Assembly (NCBI GenBank): GCA_947306285.1
Contig: CAMZGB010000028.1
Span: forward strand, 1-10,692
Length of the DNA: 10,692 nucleotides
Source of the DNA: an uncultured Lachnospira sp.
Lineage (GTDB): Bacteria; Bacillota; Clostridia; Lachnospirales; Lachnospiraceae
Direction: 5' to 3'
Shown here piece by piece: positions 7,209-10,692 of the stretch. Both the position numbers and the translations under genes were made by a program. The notes under the pieces are model-generated. The model had not been told where the DNA came from and ran no database searches. It saw nothing but the letters and a program-made list of their open reading frames with translations. Position 1 is the stretch's first letter. Each line of letters begins with the position of its first letter.

Positions 7209-9371
7209 CTATTTCTTTTTTTGTTTTTTCTTAGCTTTCTTAGTTTGTTTTTCTTTATGTTTAGCAATAGTCTCTTCTGCCGAATATACATATGGTTTTG
7301 TCTCCGACAAAATATGCGTATCAGAGTTCTGTTGTTTAACGACGAAACTATCGTCCTGTTTTAGTTCTAAGTATTTAACAATCAAAGTATTTCTATCAAT
7401 ATAAATAGTGTCTAGTTTCTCGTCATTAACATAAACCTTACTGTATGGAGTAAAGTTATTACCATAAATATAAATTGTTCCAACATCATTGTGCATTGGA
7501 TTTATAGAAGTCACATGAACATCCTCAAGTCCAAATCTTAAATTTGTTGGTTGATAAGGATTCTTACCCTTGTTAGCTAAGTTCTTTCCATATAGCTGGT
7601 CATACTCTAGTTTATGAAGTCCTTCAAGATAAGACTTTTGGTCTTTATCGTGTCTGTGTTCTTGAGAGTACTTATTAATCTCACCTTCAGTAATATGAAG
7701 ATCTTTCAAAATCTTAGGTTCCAACTGATATGCCTCTAAATCTTCATTTGTATACTTAGTTTTATAGTTAGACCAAATGATATATTCAGTCTGATATACA
7801 TTTTTATTTTCCAAGTCACTTCCAGTAATTCCAAGCGATGGCAAATGGTCACCATACATTACAAGAATTGTTTTCTCTTTATACTTCTTAAGTTTATCTG
7901 TAAGTTGCTTGATAAATTGATCCATCTCGTTTGTCTGAGTTGCAAAGTATTCGAACTGATTCTTCAATCCTTCATCATCAACACCTTGTACTTTAATTGC
8001 TGAACCCATATCTTCTGATGGATAAGCGCCATGACCTTGAACAGAAATTGTATAAATAAAATCTTGCTTCTTAGTGGACTTCAAACAATCCATTATATAT
8101 TTAGTTAAACACTTATCCTTTGCCCAAGCCTTATCATCATCAGACTGTGTCTTCTCAACTTCATCCATATTTTCAATAGATGTAAATGTATCATAGCCAA
8201 GATTGGCAAATACACTATTTCTTCCATAAAAAGTTGCCGTATTGTTATGTACTGCATGTGATGTATAGCCATATGGTCTCAAATTAAACGCTATACTCTC
8301 ACATGTTTTTTTATTCAAAATAGTTTTGAATGGATACTCACCTGGGCCAAAGTCATCCATATTCATACCAGTCATGGTTTCAAACTCAGTATTAACTGTA
8401 CCAGCTCCCACAACTGGAACATTTAAATATCCACCTGGGTATTTCTTTTTAAACTTAGTAAATGTTGGAACTGGGTCCTGAGATAGTTTTATCTTCTTAT
8501 CTTTCTTTAAATCAAAGAATGATTCAAGCTGAAGGAATATAATATTAGGTTTTGTTTTTGCTTTTGTATACTCTTTACCATTAAGCAAATCTCTAATTGC
8601 TTCCTCTGAATAGTTCTTAGGTTTTTTAACACCTGTATTTACCAAACTATTAGTGAAACAATATACAAAACCATATGAAGTATAACTATCACGCAAGTTA
8701 CCAAACTGTCTTGGAATCAGACCTGAACCAAGTCCTAAGTTTATTGCACCAAATCCTAAAGCCCAAATAATAAGTATGGCTGCTATATTTCTTACATATT
8801 GAATCTTATGATTTACCTTTGGTGCCTTGAAACACATGTATACAATTCCAGCTATCGCTGCAACTAATGCAATAATAACTAGAATTATTTGCCATAAATC
8901 AAAATACTTATCTAAAACATCAAAAGCACTGTCAATTAACATTAAATCAACTGCAGTAAATGGCGTTACTCTATTTGCCATTAATATACAATTGCTAACA
9001 CCAAAGATAATCCAGATCAAACTGATTAATGCTAATCCAAAAAATCTTCTTCTCATCAAAAGTGTTATAGAAAGTGTCATAAGGACAATCAAAGCATTAA
9101 CTATAAATATATATGGTGATGAAATCACATAATATAAACCTTTGATCAGAGATCCTCTTGCTAACACTTCTATCAAAAAAGTGACTCCAAGTGCACATAC
9201 AATATACATATATATAATTCGCTTATTGTATGTTTCCTTGAAGAAACTTCTAACCTTTTGATATCTTGAAGAAGCTCTTTTTTCCAAATCTTTTATTTCA
9301 TCTTTTGTATGCTCAACCGAGTGCTTATGATTTGGTTTATTCTCTTTTTTCTTTTTGTTTTTCTTAAACAT
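7209..9371 (-). CDS. LTA synthase family phosphoglycerol transferase with C-terminal IPT/TIG-like domain
   Basis: A 720-residue polytopic enzyme of the sulfatase-like phosphoglycerol transferase family (LtaS/MdoB type), expected to transfer glycerol-phosphate from phosphatidylglycerol outside the membrane. A Lys-rich cytosolic start is followed by five membrane helices (about 52-71, 85-106, 111-132, 159-181, 193-215). The extracellular catalytic domain (about 275-540) has Glu283 in FLQLESF, the probable nucleophile Thr325 in GAGTVNTEFE, His447 in SVQGHGAYP and Asp508-His509 in MYGDH, matching the LtaS metal and substrate ligands. Residues about 618-695 (VTSINPMHNDVGTIYIYG, then NNFTPYSKVYVND) look like an IPT/TIG beta-sandwich. 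The last 18 residues contain 11 lysines. I chose the ATG at 9371, with GGTGG 5 nt upstream, over an in-frame TTG at 9383. Product (lipoteichoic acid or another glycerol-phosphate-decorated glycan) is not decided by sequence. It is the first gene of the scpA-asnB operon. Confidence 0.9.
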   Translation of the reverse strand: MFKKNKKKKENKPNHKHSVEHTKDEIKDLEKRASSRYQKVRSFFKETYNKRIIYMYIVCALGVTFLIEVLARGSLIKGLYYVISSPYIFIVNALIVLMTLSITLLMRRRFFGLALISLIWIIFGVSNCILMANRVTPFTAVDLMLIDSAFDVLDKYFDLWQIILVIIALVAAIAGIVYMCFKAPKVNHKIQYVRNIAAILIIWALGFGAINLGLGSGLIPRQFGNLRDSYTSYGFVYCFTNSLVNTGVKKPKNYSEEAIRDLLNGKEYTKAKTKPNIIFLQLESFFDLKKDKKIKLSQDPVPTFTKFKKKYPGGYLNVPVVGAGTVNTEFETMTGMNMDDFGPGEYPFKTILNKKTCESIAFNLRPYGYTSHAVHNNTATFYGRNSVFANLGYDTFTSIENMDEVEKTQSDDDKAWAKDKCLTKYIMDCLKSTKKQDFIYTISVQGHGAYPSEDMGSAIKVQGVDDEGLKNQFEYFATQTNEMDQFIKQLTDKLKKYKEKTILVMYGDHLPSLGITGSDLENKNVYQTEYIIWSNYKTKYTNEDLEAYQLEPKILKDLHITEGEINKYSQEHRHDKDQKSYLEGLHKLEYDQLYGKNLANKGKNPYQPTNLRFGLEDVHVTSINPMHNDVGTIYIYGNNFTPYSKVYVNDEKLDTIYIDRNTLIVKYLELKQDDSFVVKQQNSDTHILSETKPYVYSAEETIAKHKEKQTKKAKKKQKKK

Positions 9372-9376
9372 AATTA

Positions 9377-9381
9377 CCACC
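9377..9381 (-). promoter_or_regulatory. Ribosome binding site fixing the LTA-synthase start
   Basis: The minus strand reads GGTGGTAATTATG. GGTGG is a one-mismatch version of GGAGG, 5 nt before the ATG at 9371. The in-frame TTG at 9383 has no such site. Confidence 0.6.
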
Positions 9382-9383
9382 AA

Positions 9384-9411
9384 GTATACGCATTTCTAAA
9401 GTTGCGCACAC
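9384..9411 (-). promoter_or_regulatory. Possible leader RNA hairpin just before the LTA-synthase ribosome site
   Basis: In the minus-strand transcript GUGUGCGCA (9411-9403) can pair with UGCGUAUAC (9392-9384) over 9 bp including two G-U pairs, around a 10-nt loop. The stem ends two bases before the GGTGG ribosome site and lies near the predicted transcript start. It could tune translation or mRNA stability; no ligand or known riboswitch class is recognised. Confidence 0.35.
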
Positions 9412-9418
9412 CCTATAT

Positions 9419-9447
9419 ATAATACTACAAAATAGCAATTTTTTGAA
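9419..9447 (-). promoter_or_regulatory. Predicted sigma-A promoter of the LTA-synthase/scpAB/dapF/murE/asnB operon
   Basis: On the minus strand TTCAAA (9447-9442) is separated by exactly 17 nt from TATTAT (9424-9419). This is a fair match to the vegetative consensus, about 48 nt upstream of the start codon and in the only sizeable gap before the operon. Transcription would begin around 9411-9413. Confidence 0.55.
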
Positions 9448-9502
9448 CTAAAATCGACTATTTTAAATATGATATGAAATACTATATTTTTATATTTTTT
9501 TA

Positions 9503-9511
9503 TGGTATACT
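9503..9511 (+). promoter_or_regulatory. Extended -10 promoter of the DAHP synthase gene
   Basis: TGGTATACT is a TGn extended -10 element with a TATACT hexamer. There is no good -35 at 17 nt (TATATT), but the upstream 60 bases are very AT-rich, which can act as an UP-like region. The start site would be near 9518, giving a leader of about 25 nt. That leader contains a small palindrome, TTGAA-AATA-TTCAA, shortly before the ribosome site. It is too short for a T-box or attenuator. Confidence 0.55.
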
Positions 9512-9532
9512 TTCTTGAAAATATTCAAAAAT

Positions 9533-9538
9533 GGGAGG
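9533..9538 (+). promoter_or_regulatory. Ribosome binding site fixing the DAHP synthase start
   Basis: GGGAGG lies 5 nt before the ATG at 9544. The upstream in-frame ATG at 9502 sits inside the predicted -10 region and has no ribosome site, so it is not the start. Confidence 0.85.
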
Positions 9539-9543
9539 TCAAT

Positions 9544-10575
9544 ATGGGAGCTACTTTTAATAGAAAACTACCAATGCCAAAGGATATCAAAGAACAATAT
9601 CCTATACCAGATAATGTCGCAAAAAAGAAAGCTGAAAATGAAGAGGTTTTAAAAAAGATTTTTTCGGGTGAAGACAAAAGATTTTTGGCTATTATAGGAC
9701 CTTGTTCTGCTGACAATCCGGATGCAGTAATTGATTATGTTCACAGACTCGCAAAGGTTCAAGAAGAAATAAAGGATAAAGTATTCATCGTACCTAGAGT
9801 TTATACAAATAAACCAAGAACTACAGGAAAAGGTTACAAAGGAATGCTTCATCAGCCAGATCCTGAACAAGATTCAGATTTGCTTAGTGGTCTTCTTTCT
9901 ATTAGATCATTGTTTTTGCAACTGATGGAAGATACAGGATTCCCTCTTTCTGATGAAATGCTATATCCTGATAATACAAGATATTTTACTGATTGTTTAT
10001 CGTATGTTGCTGTTGGCGCAAGAAGTGTTGAGGATCAACAACACAGACTTGTAGCTAGTGGTATGGAAATTCCTGTCGGAATGAAAAATCCAACAAGTGG
10101 CGATGTAAACATAATGCTCAACTCAATAGAAGCTGCTCAAGCTTCACATAATTTTATTTACAGAAGTTGGGATGTTGAAACCACAGGTAATCCTTATGCA
10201 CATGCTATCCTTCGTGGGGCTTGTGACAAAGACGGAAAAGCAATTCCTAACTACTACTATGAAGATATGTTAAATCTTTATTTAAAATATACAGAAAAAG
10301 GATTTGAAAACCCTGCTCTTATAGTTGATTGTAACCACTATAATTCTGGTAAGAAATATAAAGAGCAAATTCGAATAGCAAAAGATGTTTTGTACCATAA
10401 GAATCATTCAGACGAGTTACATGATTTTATTAAAGGTTTAATGATTGAAAGTTATATCGAGGAAGGAAACCAAAGCATTGATGAACACGTTTACGGTAAA
10501 TCCATTACAGATCCTTGTCTTGGTTGGGACGATACAGAATATTTGCTAAAGAAAATAGCTGATGAATTAGATTAA
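9544..10575 (+). CDS. aroF: 3-deoxy-7-phosphoheptulonate (DAHP) synthase, class I AroG/F/H type
   Basis: A 343-residue cytosolic enzyme that condenses phosphoenolpyruvate and erythrose 4-phosphate, the entry step of the shikimate pathway to Phe, Tyr and Trp. It aligns over its length with the E. coli AroG family: IIGPCSADNP (about 50-59), RVYTNKPRTTGKG (85-97), GARSVEDQQHR (158-168), PVGMKNPTSGD (177-187), then DCNHYNS and IESYIEEGNQS. The four metal ligands are present as Cys54, His265, Glu302 and Asp323, the last in YGKSITDPCLGW. The substrate lysine/arginine motif KPRTT is intact. The N-terminal extension of about 45 residues before the barrel resembles the part that carries feedback control in AroG, but which amino acid inhibits cannot be told. 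It stands alone on the plus strand, divergent from the LTA-synthase operon, and ends at its own terminator. Confidence 0.96.
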   Translation: MGATFNRKLPMPKDIKEQYPIPDNVAKKKAENEEVLKKIFSGEDKRFLAIIGPCSADNPDAVIDYVHRLAKVQEEIKDKVFIVPRVYTNKPRTTGKGYKGMLHQPDPEQDSDLLSGLLSIRSLFLQLMEDTGFPLSDEMLYPDNTRYFTDCLSYVAVGARSVEDQQHRLVASGMEIPVGMKNPTSGDVNIMLNSIEAAQASHNFIYRSWDVETTGNPYAHAILRGACDKDGKAIPNYYYEDMLNLYLKYTEKGFENPALIVDCNHYNSGKKYKEQIRIAKDVLYHKNHSDELHDFIKGLMIESYIEEGNQSIDEHVYGKSITDPCLGWDDTEYLLKKIADELD

Positions 10576-10579
10576 TAAT

Positions 10580-10606
10580 AAAGGATACCTAATCGGTATC
10601 CTTTTT
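10580..10606 (+). terminator. Intrinsic terminator of the DAHP synthase gene
   Basis: AAAGGATACC (10580-10589) pairs perfectly with GGTATCCTTT (10595-10604) around the 5-nt loop TAATC, and the transcript continues in a short run of T. It starts 5 nt after the stop codon. Confidence 0.9.
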
Positions 10607-10616
10607 AAATACAATA

Positions 10617-10648
10617 AAAAACAGATTGATTATTTTCAATCTGTTTTT
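10617..10648. terminator. Symmetric (bidirectional) terminator between convergent genes
   Basis: AAAAACAGATTGA (10617-10629) and TCAATCTGTTTTT (10636-10648) form a perfect 13-bp inverted repeat with a TTATTT loop. It has A-runs on one side and T-runs on the other, so it can stop transcription from both directions. On the minus strand it begins directly after the stop of the xerD-like gene; on the plus strand it backs up the first terminator. Confidence 0.88.
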
Positions 10649-10692
10649 CTATGCCTTAGGGTGTGCCTTTGCATACACCTCGCGGACTCTTG
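10649..10692 (-). CDS. xerD: C-terminal end of a XerD-like tyrosine recombinase (partial)
   Basis: Only the last 13 full codons and the stop are in the window. They read RVREVYAKAHPKA followed by TAG. This closely matches the C-terminal tail of Firmicute XerD proteins, where the catalytic Tyr segment is followed by a stretch like R-L-K-D-V-Y then H-P-R-A at the very end. XerD resolves chromosome dimers at dif with a partner recombinase. The catalytic tyrosine and the rest of the protein lie beyond the right edge, so this is recognition of a short tail. A XerC or other integrase is possible but less likely. It converges on the DAHP synthase gene across the symmetric terminator. Confidence 0.65.
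   Translation of the reverse strand, partial: RVREVYAKAHPKA

Noticed and set aside
9372..9383. TTG start at 9383 for the LTA-synthase-type gene.
   Set aside because: No ribosome site before it; its own bases form the GGTGG site used by the ATG at 9371.
9502..9543. Start of DAHP synthase at the ATG at 9502.
   Set aside because: It lies within the extended -10 element and lacks a ribosome site; GGGAGG points to the ATG at 9544.
9512..9543. T-box or amino-acid attenuator in the DAHP synthase leader.
   Set aside because: The leader is only about 25 nt from the predicted start site and has no terminator-like structure or specifier region.
1..10692. A new defence, mobile or other accessory system.
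   Set aside because: All sizeable frames are recognisable housekeeping or membrane-enzyme genes; no transposase, phage, toxin-antitoxin, CRISPR array or compositional island was seen.

Overview
The window is AT-rich, uses Shine-Dalgarno sites of the AGGAGG type, and carries a lipoteichoic-acid-synthase-type phosphoglycerol transferase, the condensin subunits ScpA/ScpB and a meso-diaminopimelate (mDAP) peptidoglycan pathway. This points to a low-GC Firmicute. The biotin-type decarboxylase genes at the left edge suggest an anaerobic clostridial organism, most likely a Lachnospiraceae relative. That taxonomic call is inference; no rRNA or other marker is present. The genes all look chromosomal and housekeeping. 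I see no mobile element, CRISPR array, phage gene or tRNA.

Layout on the minus strand, in transcription order from right to left: an LTA-synthase-family membrane enzyme with a C-terminal IPT/TIG-like domain (9371-7209), scpA (7201-6458), scpB (6449-5877), dapF (5844-5008), murE (5007-3535) and asnB (3487-1604). Gaps are 7, 8, 32, 0 and 47 nt, so these six genes look like one operon driven by a promoter near 9419-9447. After a 143-nt non-coding region with its own promoter-like elements and striking inverted repeats comes a second unit. It holds a carboxyltransferase (decarboxylase alpha-type) subunit (1460-135) and a translationally coupled lipoprotein that runs off the left edge (125-1). The lipoprotein is probably an OadG-type subunit of the same sodium-pumping decarboxylase.

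On the plus strand, a class I (AroG/F/H-type) DAHP synthase (9544-10575) is transcribed divergently from the LTA-synthase operon, from an extended -10 promoter. It ends at an intrinsic terminator. A second, symmetric terminator lies between it and the convergent C-terminal end of a XerD-like tyrosine recombinase at the right edge (10692-10649).

Functionally, the main operon joins envelope building (polyglycerol-phosphate polymer, mDAP synthesis and its addition to UDP-MurNAc-dipeptide) to chromosome compaction (ScpAB). The most useful functional idea is that the asnB product, which sits directly after dapF and murE and resembles Bacillus subtilis AsnB, may amidate mDAP in peptidoglycan precursors rather than make free asparagine. 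I found no clearly new multi-gene system. The points most worth following are the asnB hypothesis, the LTA-synthase/IPT fusion and the inverted-repeat control region before the decarboxylase genes.
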